Shown piece after piece: positions 1 through 9,168 of a stretch of 64,000 nt of DNA. Source of the stretch: Bifidobacterium choloepi (GTDB lineage: Bacteria; Actinomycetota; Actinomycetes; Actinomycetales; Bifidobacteriaceae); contig NZ_VYSG01000001.1 of the NCBI RefSeq assembly GCF_010667615.1, forward strand, positions 859,649 to 923,648, in the 5' to 3' direction. Both the position numbers and the translations under genes were made by a program. Each line of letters opens with the position of its first letter. Position 1 is the stretch's first letter. Under the pieces are notes generated by a model, which saw nothing but the letters and a program-made list of their open reading frames with translations, had not been told where the DNA came from and ran no database searches.

Positions 1-112
1 CGCGTGCCCCCCCCTCCGCGTCGCCCTTTCGTGGGCTACCGCCCCCCCCCCCCCCCCCCCCCGCGGGCCCCCCCCCCCCCCCCCCCCCGCGCCCCCCCCC
101 CACACCGGGAAG
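1..112. other. poly-C low-complexity contig end
   Basis: Runs of 9 to about 22 consecutive C, broken only by short GCG/GGG interruptions, occupy most of the first 110 bases. Nothing similar occurs elsewhere in the window. No coding signal can be read. It abuts a normal gene start, so it is best explained as low-quality sequence at a contig end rather than biology. Confidence 0.75.
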
Positions 113-176
113 GGAGCCGGCCGCCTCCGGAAGGACGGACTTCCTCTCGAAGTAGAATGGCGACGTGAATACGCGA

Positions 177-1739
177 ATGAGCCGGCGACGCAAGCCGGAA
201 GTGTTGGCGCCCGCCGGAAACCTGCGGGGCCTGAAGACAGCCGTCGACTACGGGGCGGATGCCGTCTACTGCGGCGGCAAGGCGTTCGGCATGCGGTCGG
301 CGCCGAAGAACCTCTCCCTCGAGGAGTTCGAGGAGGGCGCGAAGTATGCCCACGAGCGCGGCGCCCGCGTCTACGTGACCTGCAACATCCTGCCGCGCAA
401 CAACGAGGTCAAGGCGATCGAGCGGTATCTCGGCGACCTGCGCGACACCGGCGTGGACGCGCTGATCGTGACCGATATTGGCGTCCTCATGATGGCGCGG
501 CGGATCGTGCCGGAACTGGAGCTCCATGTCTCCACGCAGGCCGGCGTGACGAACTATCTCGCCGCGAACGCGCTGTACGAACTCGGCGCGCGCCGCGTGG
601 TGCTCGCCCGCGAGATGGACCTGCAGGCCGTGCGCGACATCCGCGCGAACATTCCCGACGATCTCGACGTCGAGGTGTTCGTCCACGGCTCGATGTGCAT
701 GGCGTTCTCCGGCCGCTGCCTGATCTCGAACTACCTGACCGGCCGCGACGGCAACCACGGCGAGTGCGCCCAGCCGTGCCGCTGGAAGTACTCGCTGGTC
801 GAGGAGAAGCGGCCCGGCCAGGTGTTCCCGGTCGAGGAGACGGCCGGCGGCACCTACCTGTTCAATTCGCAGGACATGTGCATGATGGAGCATCTCGACG
901 AGCTCATCGACAGCGGCGCGACGTCGCTGAAGATCGAGGGCCGCGCGAAGTCGGCCTACTATATCGCGGCGATGACGAACGCCTACAAGACCGCCGTCGA
1001 CGAGTACATGGTCCAGCGCGGCTTCGAGACGCCGGACGGCACGGTGCTCCGGCCGTTCCACGACCAGGTGGTGCGCACGCCCGACGACTACGACTTCAAC
1101 CGCGTCGACTCGGTCATGCTCGACGCCGATCGCGCGTTCGCCGGCATGCCGGACATGGACTGGCAGGAAGAGGCCCGCGACGTGCCGGAGGCCGGCGATG
1201 GGCGGCACGATTCTTCCGCCGGGGTCGCGGCCACGGACACGACCGGGGCCGTGGCGGATGAATCGTCCGGCATCGAGGCGACGGAAGAATCGTTCCACCA
1301 TGCGGCAGTCCACCCGCAGCCGCGAGTCGAGCTGCCCGACTGGCTGCTCGAGGAACCCTGCAAGGTGGCCCACCGCGACTACTCGACCGGCTTCTACTAT
1401 CCGGAACACAAGGTGCGGCAGAACACCGACCGGTCCGCGTACTTCCGCGACTGGCTCGTCGTCGGCGAGGTGCTGGACTGGTCGCCGGAGGACGGCGGCC
1501 GCGTGACGATCATGAGCCGCAACAAGATCGAGCCCGGCCAGCTTGTCGAGTTCCTGCTGCCCGGCGAGGCGCCGCTCGAGTACACGGTGCCGGCCGACGG
1601 CATCCGCGACGCCGACGGCAACCCGGTCGCCCTCGTCAACAACCCCGCCCACGTCTTCTCGCTGCCGATGCCCACCGAGGTGCCGGTCAACGCGGCGATG
1701 CGCTCGCGGACGAGGCAGAAGACGCTCAAGGCGGAGTGA
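177..1739 (+). CDS. peptidase U32 family protein (TrhP-like)
   Basis: A 520-residue protein of the U32 family. Members such as TrhP/YegQ act in prephenate-dependent hydroxylation of U34 in tRNA; others are collagenase-like. The N-terminus reads PEVLAPAGN and is followed by GADAVYCGGKAFGMR, the classic U32 opening. A cysteine cluster with the family spacing lies near residues 178-205 (HGSMCMAFSGRCLISNY, then GECAQPCRWKY), presumably a metal or Fe-S site. A C-terminal beta-barrel-like U32_C domain begins at about residue 410. Between them, residues ~325-385 form a low-complexity acidic, Ala/Thr-rich insert that is not expected in the family. ATG 177 was preferred to in-frame GTG 165 because MSRRRKPEVLAPAG matches family starts; neither has a convincing RBS. 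The exact substrate is inferred. Confidence 0.85.
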   Translation: MSRRRKPEVLAPAGNLRGLKTAVDYGADAVYCGGKAFGMRSAPKNLSLEEFEEGAKYAHERGARVYVTCNILPRNNEVKAIERYLGDLRDTGVDALIVTDIGVLMMARRIVPELELHVSTQAGVTNYLAANALYELGARRVVLAREMDLQAVRDIRANIPDDLDVEVFVHGSMCMAFSGRCLISNYLTGRDGNHGECAQPCRWKYSLVEEKRPGQVFPVEETAGGTYLFNSQDMCMMEHLDELIDSGATSLKIEGRAKSAYYIAAMTNAYKTAVDEYMVQRGFETPDGTVLRPFHDQVVRTPDDYDFNRVDSVMLDADRAFAGMPDMDWQEEARDVPEAGDGRHDSSAGVAATDTTGAVADESSGIEATEESFHHAAVHPQPRVELPDWLLEEPCKVAHRDYSTGFYYPEHKVRQNTDRSAYFRDWLVVGEVLDWSPEDGGRVTIMSRNKIEPGQLVEFLLPGEAPLEYTVPADGIRDADGNPVALVNNPAHVFSLPMPTEVPVNAAMRSRTRQKTLKAE

Positions 1740-1746
1740 TTCGGAA

Positions 1747-4083
1747 TTACCGGCCGCCACCGACGCCGCCGCCGGAACCGCCGGAGGAGCCGCCGAAGCC
1801 GCCGCCCGAGAAGCCTCCGCCGGACGAGCCGGACGACGAGGCGGCCGTGATCGTCGACTGGATCGACGTGAAGCTGTCGCCGATCTGGCTGCCGAGGTCG
1901 CCGAGACCGCCGAAGCCCGCGAAGCCGCCGTTGCTGTCGAGACCGAAGCCCGACAGCGGGCCGGCGTCGGCCGACGTGAAGCCGGGGCCGCCGGGACCGC
2001 CCGGTCCGAAGTCCGGTCCCGTGCCCGGAGCGCCCGGCCCGGGGCCGCCGAACAGCAGGTCGCTGCGGATCGACCAGTAGATGAGGCCGAACGCGACGGC
2101 GTTGTCGTCGAGCCATTCGGCGTCGGCGAGCTGCGGATAGGCGACGACGAGCTGCCGGACGGCACGACCCGACAGGCCGAACGCCGTCGCGTAGACGAGA
2201 TAGCGGTCCCACATGACGAGGTCGAGCGGCCCGCGGTCGGAGAAATCGGAGAAATCCTCGAGGTACCGGGCGAGCCCGAGCACCTTGCCGCCCTCCTGCT
2301 GGCCGCGGTCGGTCAGCGCCATCGACGCGCCGTAGACCTCCGCGAACATCGCGGCGAACCAGCCCACGATCAGCATCAGCACGCCGAGCACCCATGCGCC
2401 GGGCATCGTGATCGCGACGTAGAAGGCGAAGCCGAACGTCAGCGCGTAGAGCGCGATCGACGGCAGCCAGCGCCAGTCGCCGCCGTGCGTGACGGTGCCC
2501 GTCTGATTGAGTTCGCCATAGCAGGCCGCCTTGAACTTCGCGATGTACTGGAAACCGTCCCGCCAGTCCTTCGCCGTCTCGTTCATCATCGCGAGATCGA
2601 AGACCGGCGTCATGCCGAGCCGCCTCGACACCGCGAGCAGCATGTCGAGCAGCGCGTTCTCGGATGCCGACAGGCCGAGGGCGGCGCGGCTGTCGGCATC
2701 GGTCGGCAAGTCGTAGACGGCCGGCAGCAGCACGATCGTCGACGTCTTCCGCACCGACCGGGCGTTGTCCGGATTCGCGCCGATCATCCTCGCCAGCGAC
2801 GCGACGTCGGGCTGCGACAGGTCGATGCCGCGATACAGCCGCGCCTCGCCCGGATAGATCGCGATCGCGTGCTTCGAGACGAGCGAGAGCATGGTCGCGG
2901 CGAGCTTGCGGTTCGACAGCTTCTTATCCGACGCCCCCTCGGCGGACACGATGTCGTAGAGCGCGGCCGCCGCCGCGGGGCTCATGTCGGGAGGCTCGCG
3001 CCAGTACTCGAGCGTGCCGTGGTAGTCGGCGCGGCGGCGCGAGCGCACGGCGAGCCAGAGGGCCCAGGCGATGAGCAGCAGCTCGACGATGATCGCGATG
3101 CCCCAGACGAGGAGTCGCCTGGTCGCGACCTGCCGTCGCTGCGTGTTCCACGCCGTCTCCTCGGCGTCCTGCTCGGCGAGCATCTTTTCCTTCTCGTCGC
3201 CGGAGACGTGCCGCACGACGCCGCTCGTCGCCGACGAGTCGAACATGCCGACAATGTCGAAATACATGCCGCCGCTGAAGTTCTTCGCCGTCCAGTGCAG
3301 CGTGCCGTCGGCGTCGCGGCTCGTCGTCGCGTTGCCCTCGTAATGCAGCCACGCGTAGGAATCGTCCGACGTCACGCCGTCCGGGAACGCGAGCGAGCCG
3401 GTGAAGACGGTCGCCGGCACGGTGTTGGCGCTGCTGAACGGCTCCCACATGAACGTGGCGACGTCGTCGTAGTCGGTGACGACGCCGGCGAACGTCATTT
3501 CCACCTTGAATTTCAGCGAGTCGGCCGATTCGGTCGACGGAATGTTCCAGCCGACCTCGACGGTCTTGCGCTCGGGATCGCTGGCGTTGGCCGTCGACGC
3601 CAGGCCGGCGGTATCGTACGGCTGCGGATCGTAGGTGCCCGAGTCGACGTCGGCGATGTACCAGTGGTTGGCGTACGTCGAATTCCACGTTTCCTCGGTG
3701 ACCTCGTCGGGATTGCGCGGACTGACCTGACTGTACGATTCGCCCGTCGTGAGGTTGGTGACGGCGATGTCCGTGATGTTCGTCAGCTGGTTCGAGTCGA
3801 GCTCGTAATCGAAATAGAGCTGGTGCCACGGGTTGGCGTCGTCATCGTCGTCGCCGTAGGTGCGCCGGTCGAGCTTGTAGTCGATCGTCTCGACGAGCTT
3901 CAGGTCGCCGTTGGGCTGGACCGTCGCCTGGACGTCGAATGAGTTGTAGCGCATGCTACTGGAGCTGCCGGTGTGGCCAAACGGCCACATGATGAGAAAC
4001 AGCAGCGGCCCGACGACGGCGGCCACGATTGCCGCGACAAGTGCCCTGCGTCCCAGCGACGCCCGCTTGTCCTTCTTCGCCAT
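1747..4083 (-). CDS. DUF2207 domain membrane protein
   Basis: A 778-residue membrane protein. A hydrophobic anchor lies at residues ~12-34. It is followed by a ~280-residue extracytoplasmic beta-rich DUF2207 region, a second membrane segment (~325-347) and a paired hydrophobic hairpin (~553-597). The C-terminal ~60 residues are Gly/Ser-rich and end in repeated SGGGFGG-type motifs, the usual signature of DUF2207/YdgA-like proteins. It lies 6 nt downstream of a lemA gene, a common pairing that suggests an envelope-associated complex of unknown function. The stop lies only 7 nt from that of the convergent U32 gene, leaving no room for an independent terminator between them. Function is unknown. 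Confidence 0.85.
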   Translation of the reverse strand: MAKKDKRASLGRRALVAAIVAAVVGPLLFLIMWPFGHTGSSSSMRYNSFDVQATVQPNGDLKLVETIDYKLDRRTYGDDDDDANPWHQLYFDYELDSNQLTNITDIAVTNLTTGESYSQVSPRNPDEVTEETWNSTYANHWYIADVDSGTYDPQPYDTAGLASTANASDPERKTVEVGWNIPSTESADSLKFKVEMTFAGVVTDYDDVATFMWEPFSSANTVPATVFTGSLAFPDGVTSDDSYAWLHYEGNATTSRDADGTLHWTAKNFSGGMYFDIVGMFDSSATSGVVRHVSGDEKEKMLAEQDAEETAWNTQRRQVATRRLLVWGIAIIVELLLIAWALWLAVRSRRRADYHGTLEYWREPPDMSPAAAAALYDIVSAEGASDKKLSNRKLAATMLSLVSKHAIAIYPGEARLYRGIDLSQPDVASLARMIGANPDNARSVRKTSTIVLLPAVYDLPTDADSRAALGLSASENALLDMLLAVSRRLGMTPVFDLAMMNETAKDWRDGFQYIAKFKAACYGELNQTGTVTHGGDWRWLPSIALYALTFGFAFYVAITMPGAWVLGVLMLIVGWFAAMFAEVYGASMALTDRGQQEGGKVLGLARYLEDFSDFSDRGPLDLVMWDRYLVYATAFGLSGRAVRQLVVAYPQLADAEWLDDNAVAFGLIYWSIRSDLLFGGPGPGAPGTGPDFGPGGPGGPGFTSADAGPLSGFGLDSNGGFAGFGGLGDLGSQIGDSFTSIQSTITAASSSGSSGGGFSGGGFGGSSGGSGGGVGGGR

Positions 4084-4089
4084 GGCCTG

Positions 4090-4659
4090 TTACCTGAAGC
4101 TGACCTGCGGGACGGCGCGGGCGTCCTCCTCGGTGCGGAAGTAGTCGGCCGGCTCGAAATGGAACATGCCGGCGATCAGGTTGTCCGGGAAGGACTGAAG
4201 CTTCGTGTCGTACTTGTAGACGACGTCGTTGTAGAACTGGCGGGCGTACGCGATCTTCTCCTCGAGCGAGGCGAGCCGGTTCTGCAGCGACATGAAGTTC
4301 TCGTTGGCCTTGAGATTCGGGTAGGCCTCGGCCGTCGCGCGCAGCGAGATGAGCGCGTTCGACAGGCGATTCTCGGCGGCGACGCGCTCGTCGACCGACG
4401 CGTCCTGCGCGGCCATGGCCTGCAGCACGCCGGCGCGGGCGGCCGTCACCTCGTCGAATACCGACTGCTCGTGCGTGGCATACCCCTTGACCGTCTCGAC
4501 GAGATTCGGCACGAGGTCGGCGCGCTGGCGCAGCACGACGTCGATCTGCGCCCACCCGTTCGACGTGCGGTTATGCAGCGCGACGAGCCCGTTGTAGGCG
4601 CTGATCGCCCATATCAGCAGGATGACGACGATGGCTATGACGATGATGGCTATCCACAT
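4090..4659 (-). CDS. lemA: LemA family protein
   Basis: A 189-residue LemA-family protein. One N-terminal membrane helix (MWIAIIVIAIVVILLIWAI) is followed by the characteristic YNGLVALHNRTSNGWAQIDV motif. A helical bundle follows, with the family hallmark RQFYNDVVYKYD (~140) and FP(D)NLIAGMF near the C-terminus. The start at 4659 is chosen because GAGGGGAAGAA lies 8 nt upstream and the protein then begins directly with the anchor; the frame is open further upstream. LemA proteins are membrane-tethered coiled-coil proteins with no established biochemical role. It is the first gene of a two-gene unit with the DUF2207 protein. Confidence 0.9.
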   Translation of the reverse strand: MWIAIIVIAIVVILLIWAISAYNGLVALHNRTSNGWAQIDVVLRQRADLVPNLVETVKGYATHEQSVFDEVTAARAGVLQAMAAQDASVDERVAAENRLSNALISLRATAEAYPNLKANENFMSLQNRLASLEEKIAYARQFYNDVVYKYDTKLQSFPDNLIAGMFHFEPADYFRTEEDARAVPQVSFR

Positions 4660-4784
4660 GATGCGGCTTCTTCCCCTCGACGATTGCCGGCAACGCCGCC
4701 CCCTTTTGCGGCCGCCGGACCCCAACGAGTTCCATCCTTCCATACCGCCGGTGTCGGTCGCCGGTCCGTCTCACGAACAACAAA

Positions 4785-4806
4785 AAAGCTCCCGAAAGGG
4801 AGCTTT
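4785..4806 (-). terminator. intrinsic terminator downstream of pnp
   Basis: Perfect 9-bp stem AAAGCTCCC/GGGAGCTTT with a GAAA loop. On the minus strand it is followed by a T run (plus-strand A run 4782-4787). It lies 113 nt past the pnp stop and before lemA. Confidence 0.8.
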
Positions 4807-4824
4807 CATTCCTGTCCCGACGCA

Positions 4825-4853
4825 ACAAACCCGAGCCGGAAGCTCGGGTTTGT
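4825..4853. terminator. palindrome of the CAAACCCGAGC family
   Basis: 12-bp stem ACAAACCCGAGC/GCTCGGGTTTGT with a 5-nt loop, immediately upstream (in pnp transcription order) of the T-run terminator. It is one of about ten related palindromes in the window (family E) and probably acts as a tandem terminator or mRNA 3' stabiliser. Confidence 0.7.
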
Positions 4854-4918
4854 CACATCCTAGTAGGACATCCCGGGGGACGTCCTCCTAGGGACGGAGA
4901 CCTTCGTGGCGGCGCCGA

Positions 4919-7678
4919 TCAGTCGTCGTACGGATCGAAGTCGCGGCGGATGCGGCGGCGCGGACGCTCGGTGCGCTCCTCGCGGTCGGCGCGGTACTCG
5001 TCGTAGTTCTCGTCGGCGGCGTAGCGCGGGTTGCGGTCGTCGCGGCGCGAACGGCGCGGACGGTCATCGCGGTCGGAACGGCGGCCACGGCCACCGCGGC
5101 CGGAACGGGAATCGTCACGGTCGTCATCGCGGTCGTCGCGGCGCGAACGGCGAGCCGGACGCTCGTCGTAGTCGCGGTCGTCGAGATCGTCGTGGCGCGG
5201 GGCGCGGCGGCGCGGACGGTCGTCATACTCGTCGTCGTAATCGTCGCGAGAGCGGCGGGAACGACGGGCCGGACGCTCGTCGTACTCGTCGTCGTCGCGA
5301 CGCGAGCGGCGCGGACGGTCGTCGTCGCGACGGCGACGATCCTCGCGCTCCTCGTGGTCGCGGTCGGAACGGCGGCGGCCGCCACGGTCGTCATGGTCGT
5401 GGCGCGGCGCGCGGCGCTCGCCACGATCCTCGCGATCGTGGCCGCGCGGGGCGCGGCCGGCGGGCGAATCGTTCGACTCCTCGAAGCCCGGGATGGCCAG
5501 CGAGATCTTGCCGCGGTCGTCGACGGACTGGACGACGACCTCGACTTCGTCGCCTTCCTTGAGGACGTCCTCGACGGCGTCGATGCGCTCGCCGTCGGCG
5601 AGGTTGCGGATCTGCGAGATGTGCAGCAGGCCGTCGGTGCCCGGCGTCAGGTTGACGAAGGCGCCGAACGACGTGGTCTTGACGACCTTGCCGTTGTACG
5701 TCTCGCCGGCTTCCGGCACGTGCGGGTTGGCGATCTGGTCGATGATCTTCCGCGCGGCCTCGGCGGCCTCGCCGCCCTCGGAGGAGATGTAGACGGTGCC
5801 GTCGTCCTCGATCGTGATCTCGGCGCCGGTGTCCTCCTGGATCTGGTTGATCATCTTGCCCTTCGGGCCGATGACCTCGCCGATCTTGTCGACCGGGACG
5901 GTGGTCGTGATGATGCGCGGCGCGAACTCGGACATCTCGGCCGGGCCGTCGATGCACTCGTTGATGACCTCGAGGATGGTGGCGCGGGCCTCGTGGGCCT
6001 GCTTGAGGGCGCCGGCGAGCACGTCGGCCGGAATGCCGTCGAGCTTGGTGTCCAGCTGCAGGGCCGTGATGAAGTCGGCGGTGCCGGCGACCTTGAAGTC
6101 CATGTCGCCGAACGCGTCCTCGGCGCCGAGGATGTCGGTCAGCGTCTTGTAGATGTGCTGGCCGTCGACGTCGCCGGAGACCAGGCCCATCGCGATGCCC
6201 GCGACCGGAGCCTTCAGCGGCACGCCGGCGTCGAGCAGCGACAGCGTCGAGGCGCAGACGGAGCCCATCGACGTCGAGCCGTTGGAGCCGATGGCCTCGG
6301 AGACCTGGCGGATGGCGTACGGGAACTCCTCGCGGCTCGGCAGGACCGGGACGATGGCCTTCTCGGCGAGCGCGCCGTGGCCGATCTCGCGGCGCTTCGG
6401 GGAGCCGACGCGGCCGGTCTCGCCGGTGGAGTACGGCGGCATCTCGTAGTTGTGCATGTAGCGCTTGGTCTGCGGGCCGGACAGCGCGTCGATCTGCTGC
6501 TCCATCTTGAGCATGTTGAGCGTGGTGACGCCGAGGATCTGCGTCTCGCCGCGCTGGAACAGCGCGGAGCCGTGGACGCGCGGCACGATGCCGATCTCGG
6601 CGGACAGCGTGCGGATGTCGCGCAGGCCGCGGCCGTCGATGCGGTAGTCCTCGGTCAGGATGCGGCGGCGCACAATCTGGCGCTGGAGTTCCTTGAACGC
6701 GTTGCCGATTTCCTTGTCCTTCTCGGCCTCGTCCATGTCGGTGAACTCGACGGACAGCGTCTCCTTGACGCGCTCCTTGATCTCGCGGATGCGGTCCTGG
6801 CGCGGCAGCTTCTCGGCGATGGACAGCGCCTCGTCGAGGTCGGCGTGCGCGATCTCGTCGATGCGGTCGTACAGGTCCTTCGTGAACTCCGGGAAGAGCT
6901 GGAAGTCCTTGGTTTCCTTGGCGGCGACGCGCTTGAGCTCGTCCTGCGCCTCGCACAGGACCTTGATGAACGGCTTGGCGGCCTCGAGGCCGCCGGCGAC
7001 GACTTCCTCGTCCGGCTTGGCCTGGCCCTCGTCGTAGATCAGCGACCAGGCGTTCTTGCCGGCGCCGGCCTCGATCATGGCGATCGCGACGTCGCCGTTC
7101 TCGATGACGCGGCCGGCCACGACGATCTCGAAGACGGCGCGGTCACGCTCGCTCCACGTCGGGAACGCGACCCACTGGCCGTCGACGAGCGCCAGGCGTA
7201 CGCCGCCGACCGGGCCCTGGAACGGCAGGCCGGAGATCAGCGTCGAGGCGGACGCGGCGTTGAGCGCCAGCACGTCGTACGCGTCTTCCGGATTGACGGC
7301 GAGAATCGTCTCGACGACCTGCACCTCGTTGCGCAGCGTGTGCGGGAACAGCGGGCGCAGCGGGCGGTCGATGATGCGGCAGGCCAGGATGGCCTCGGAG
7401 CTCGGGCGGCCCTCGCGACGGAAGAACGAGCCGGGGATCTTGCCGGCGGCGTACATCTTCTCCTCGACGTCCACGGTCAGCGGGAAGAAGTCGTAGTTCT
7501 CCTTCGGGCTGTTGCCGGCCGTCGTCGTCGACAGCACCATCGTGTCGTCATCGAGGTAGGCGGCCACGGCACCATCCGCCTGCTGGGCGAGACGACCAGT
7601 CTCGAAGCGCACCGTGCGCCTGCCGAACGATCCATTGTCGATGATGGCCTCCACGGCCTTGATTTCGGGACCCTCCAT
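4919..7678 (-). CDS. pnp: polynucleotide phosphorylase / GpsI
   Basis: A 919-residue polyribonucleotide nucleotidyltransferase, which degrades RNA phosphorolytically 3'-to-5'; actinobacterial forms are also called guanosine pentaphosphate synthetases. It has two RNase PH-like domains, with catalytic-region motif [18 protein letters not shown] at ~525-545, a KH domain (~586-632, [14 protein letters not shown]) and an S1 domain (~656-695, [19 protein letters not shown]). Residues ~735-919 are an extreme Asp/Arg-rich tail built from repeats of the type [17 protein letters not shown], probably disordered and RNA-binding. AAGGAGG sits 7 nt before the ATG. It is downstream of rpsO, the classic rpsO-pnp order. 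The tail has its own high-GC repetitive base composition. Confidence 0.97.
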   Translation of the reverse strand: MEGPEIKAVEAIIDNGSFGRRTVRFETGRLAQQADGAVAAYLDDDTMVLSTTTAGNSPKENYDFFPLTVDVEEKMYAAGKIPGSFFRREGRPSSEAILACRIIDRPLRPLFPHTLRNEVQVVETILAVNPEDAYDVLALNAASASTLISGLPFQGPVGGVRLALVDGQWVAFPTWSERDRAVFEIVVAGRVIENGDVAIAMIEAGAGKNAWSLIYDEGQAKPDEEVVAGGLEAAKPFIKVLCEAQDELKRVAAKETKDFQLFPEFTKDLYDRIDEIAHADLDEALSIAEKLPRQDRIREIKERVKETLSVEFTDMDEAEKDKEIGNAFKELQRQIVRRRILTEDYRIDGRGLRDIRTLSAEIGIVPRVHGSALFQRGETQILGVTTLNMLKMEQQIDALSGPQTKRYMHNYEMPPYSTGETGRVGSPKRREIGHGALAEKAIVPVLPSREEFPYAIRQVSEAIGSNGSTSMGSVCASTLSLLDAGVPLKAPVAGIAMGLVSGDVDGQHIYKTLTDILGAEDAFGDMDFKVAGTADFITALQLDTKLDGIPADVLAGALKQAHEARATILEVINECIDGPAEMSEFAPRIITTTVPVDKIGEVIGPKGKMINQIQEDTGAEITIEDDGTVYISSEGGEAAEAARKIIDQIANPHVPEAGETYNGKVVKTTSFGAFVNLTPGTDGLLHISQIRNLADGERIDAVEDVLKEGDEVEVVVQSVDDRGKISLAIPGFEESNDSPAGRAPRGHDREDRGERRAPRHDHDDRGGRRRSDRDHEEREDRRRRDDDRPRRSRRDDDEYDERPARRSRRSRDDYDDEYDDRPRRRAPRHDDLDDRDYDERPARRSRRDDRDDDRDDSRSGRGGRGRRSDRDDRPRRSRRDDRNPRYAADENYDEYRADREERTERPRRRIRRDFDPYDD

Positions 7679-7962
7679 AGGGTTCCTCCTTAGTTCTCTT
7701 TACCTAACTTCCAACATGCACCGGGACTTGATTGCTCGTCAATGATCGTTGATTCCTCGCCATGCCCGGCTGCGGCCTGCCTGGCCGCTGTTCAGTTATC
7801 TTTCCACCAGCAACGATTGTAGTTTCCGCGCCGCCCAATGCTGCCCTCTCAGCGGAGAGCCATGTCGCGGCGGGATCGCCCCGTCGGTCGCGGCTTCGCC
7901 TTGCCGGAAGAATCGTGCACGATTCCCCCGTGCGAATCGTTCCCGACGCCCCTAAGCAAAGA
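7679..7962. other. pnp leader / rpsO-pnp intergenic region
   Basis: No coding signal beyond overlapping spurious frames. It contains the pnp RBS and, at 7914-7942, a cluster of the over-represented ACGATTC word, including one full GAATCGTTC at 7934. In E. coli the pnp leader is an autoregulatory hairpin; no equivalent RNase III-type stem is evident here by eye. Confidence 0.5.
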
Positions 7963-7989
7963 GCCCGAGCTCCCAGCGGAGACTCGGGC
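7963..7989 (-). terminator. terminator downstream of rpsO
   Basis: GCCCGAG/CTCGGGC stem with a 13-nt loop. It is 12 nt past the rpsO stop and is followed on the minus strand by TCTTTGCTT. Confidence 0.65.
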
Positions 7990-8001
7990 GTCAAGCTTGG
8001 A

Positions 8002-8271
8002 CTATCGGCGCAGACCCAGGCGCTCGATCAGCGAGCGGTAGCGGTTGATGTCGACGCCCTTCAGGTAGTCGAGCAGACGGCGGCGGTGGCCGACCATCAG
8101 CAGCAGGCCACGACGGGAGTGGTGGTCGTGCTTGTGCTCCTTGAGGTGCTCGGTCAGGTCGGCGATGCGCTTGCTCAGCAGGGCAACCTGGACCTCCGGG
8201 GAACCGGTGTCACCCTCGTGCGTTGCGTACTCGGCGATAATCTGCTGCTTTTCTTCAGCCGTAAGTGCCAC
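8002..8271 (-). CDS. rpsO: 30S ribosomal protein S15
   Basis: An 89-residue S15, the usual length. It binds the central domain of 16S rRNA early in small-subunit assembly. Diagnostic stretches include [20 protein letters not shown] and [20 protein letters not shown], ending [15 protein letters not shown] at 8271 is taken as the start because GGAGGA lies 4 nt upstream and the protein then starts VALTAEEKQ as in relatives. The in-frame ATG a few codons upstream would place the RBS inside the gene. It is upstream of pnp. Confidence 0.96.
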   Translation of the reverse strand: MALTAEEKQQIIAEYATHEGDTGSPEVQVALLSKRIADLTEHLKEHKHDHHSRRGLLLMVGHRRRLLDYLKGVDINRYRSLIERLGLRR

Positions 8272-8413
8272 GGCTTCCTCCATTCGTTGCTGCGCGGTGC
8301 ACCCGGCCTTGTACCGGGGCGCTCTCAATCCGCGGGCGAAACACGCCAAGTCGCAACTATACAGCGAACCCCCAACAAACTGTCACGAATCTCTCCCCGC
8401 ATGTCACGAACCG

Positions 8414-9091
8414 CTACACGGCGGTGACGAGGCCGCCGAAGTCGACGATGCAGATCGCGATGACCTCGACGGCGATGAACAGCGCGAACGACACCCAGCT
8501 GTTCGTCAGGATGTTGAGCGGCGACGTCTTCTTGATGACGACGAGCAGGCCGATCCAGACGACGGCGAAGACGGCGAGCCCCATCGCCGCGCCGATGATG
8601 CCGAGGTTCGCGGCGTTCGCGACGCGCGCCTCCGCGCCGTACATCACGTACGTCGAGTTCCAGAAGTCGAGCTTGAGCAGCGACAGGCCGGCGAGGAACT
8701 GCTCGCAGACCAGTCCGACGACGAACACGCCGAACCAGAACGTCTTCGCGCGGTCGACGATCATCATCGCGATGCCGACGAAGCCGACGATCGTGACTTC
8801 CCACGACAGCATCGCGACGGAGCGCGGGTCGAGGTGCGAGAACAGCGTCATCAGGTCAGTGGTGTGGTTGACGGCGAGCCGGCGACCGAACCAGTACGGC
8901 AGCACGACGCCGAGCAGCACGATCGCGATCATGACGATCCAGCGCACCGGATGCGACCGGCGCTTCTCGATCTCGGCCAGCGACAGGTCGGATTCGGGGA
9001 TCGACGCGTCCGGATGCTTCGAGACTTCCTTCGCGTCCGGATCGACGCCCGGGGCCGTCAGCTTCCCGTCGTTTGCGCTCGCGCCTGTCAT
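8414..9091 (-). CDS. hypothetical membrane protein, ~5 TM
   Basis: A 225-residue integral membrane protein I do not recognise. A ~40-residue hydrophilic N-terminus contains two short acidic stretches. It is followed by about five hydrophobic segments: ~48-66 (RWIVMIAIVLLGVVLPYWF), ~93-110, ~118-138, ~165-185 and ~200-222. No catalytic motif is visible. The ATG at 9091 follows AGAAGGTGAAC; a GTG two codons upstream is an alternative start. It lies between rpsO and the DnaQ-fold gene, in the same orientation. Confidence 0.75.
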   Translation of the reverse strand: MTGASANDGKLTAPGVDPDAKEVSKHPDASIPESDLSLAEIEKRRSHPVRWIVMIAIVLLGVVLPYWFGRRLAVNHTTDLMTLFSHLDPRSVAMLSWEVTIVGFVGIAMMIVDRAKTFWFGVFVVGLVCEQFLAGLSLLKLDFWNSTYVMYGAEARVANAANLGIIGAAMGLAVFAVVWIGLLVVIKKTSPLNILTNSWVSFALFIAVEVIAICIVDFGGLVTAV

Positions 9092-9168
9092 GTTCACCTT
9101 CTGGCTCTCCGTGATTGCGTATTGATCACGTCAAGTCTAATCGGCCAGCGGTATATCTCCGGTGGAGC

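Noticed and set aside
1543..3942. Long plus-strand frame over the DUF2207 gene, and similar frames over pnp, accD and accC
   Set aside because: Same antisense artefact. The minus-strand products have clear domains.
7679..7962. Riboswitch or RNase III hairpin in the pnp leader
   Set aside because: No long stem or known riboswitch core can be recognised by eye.
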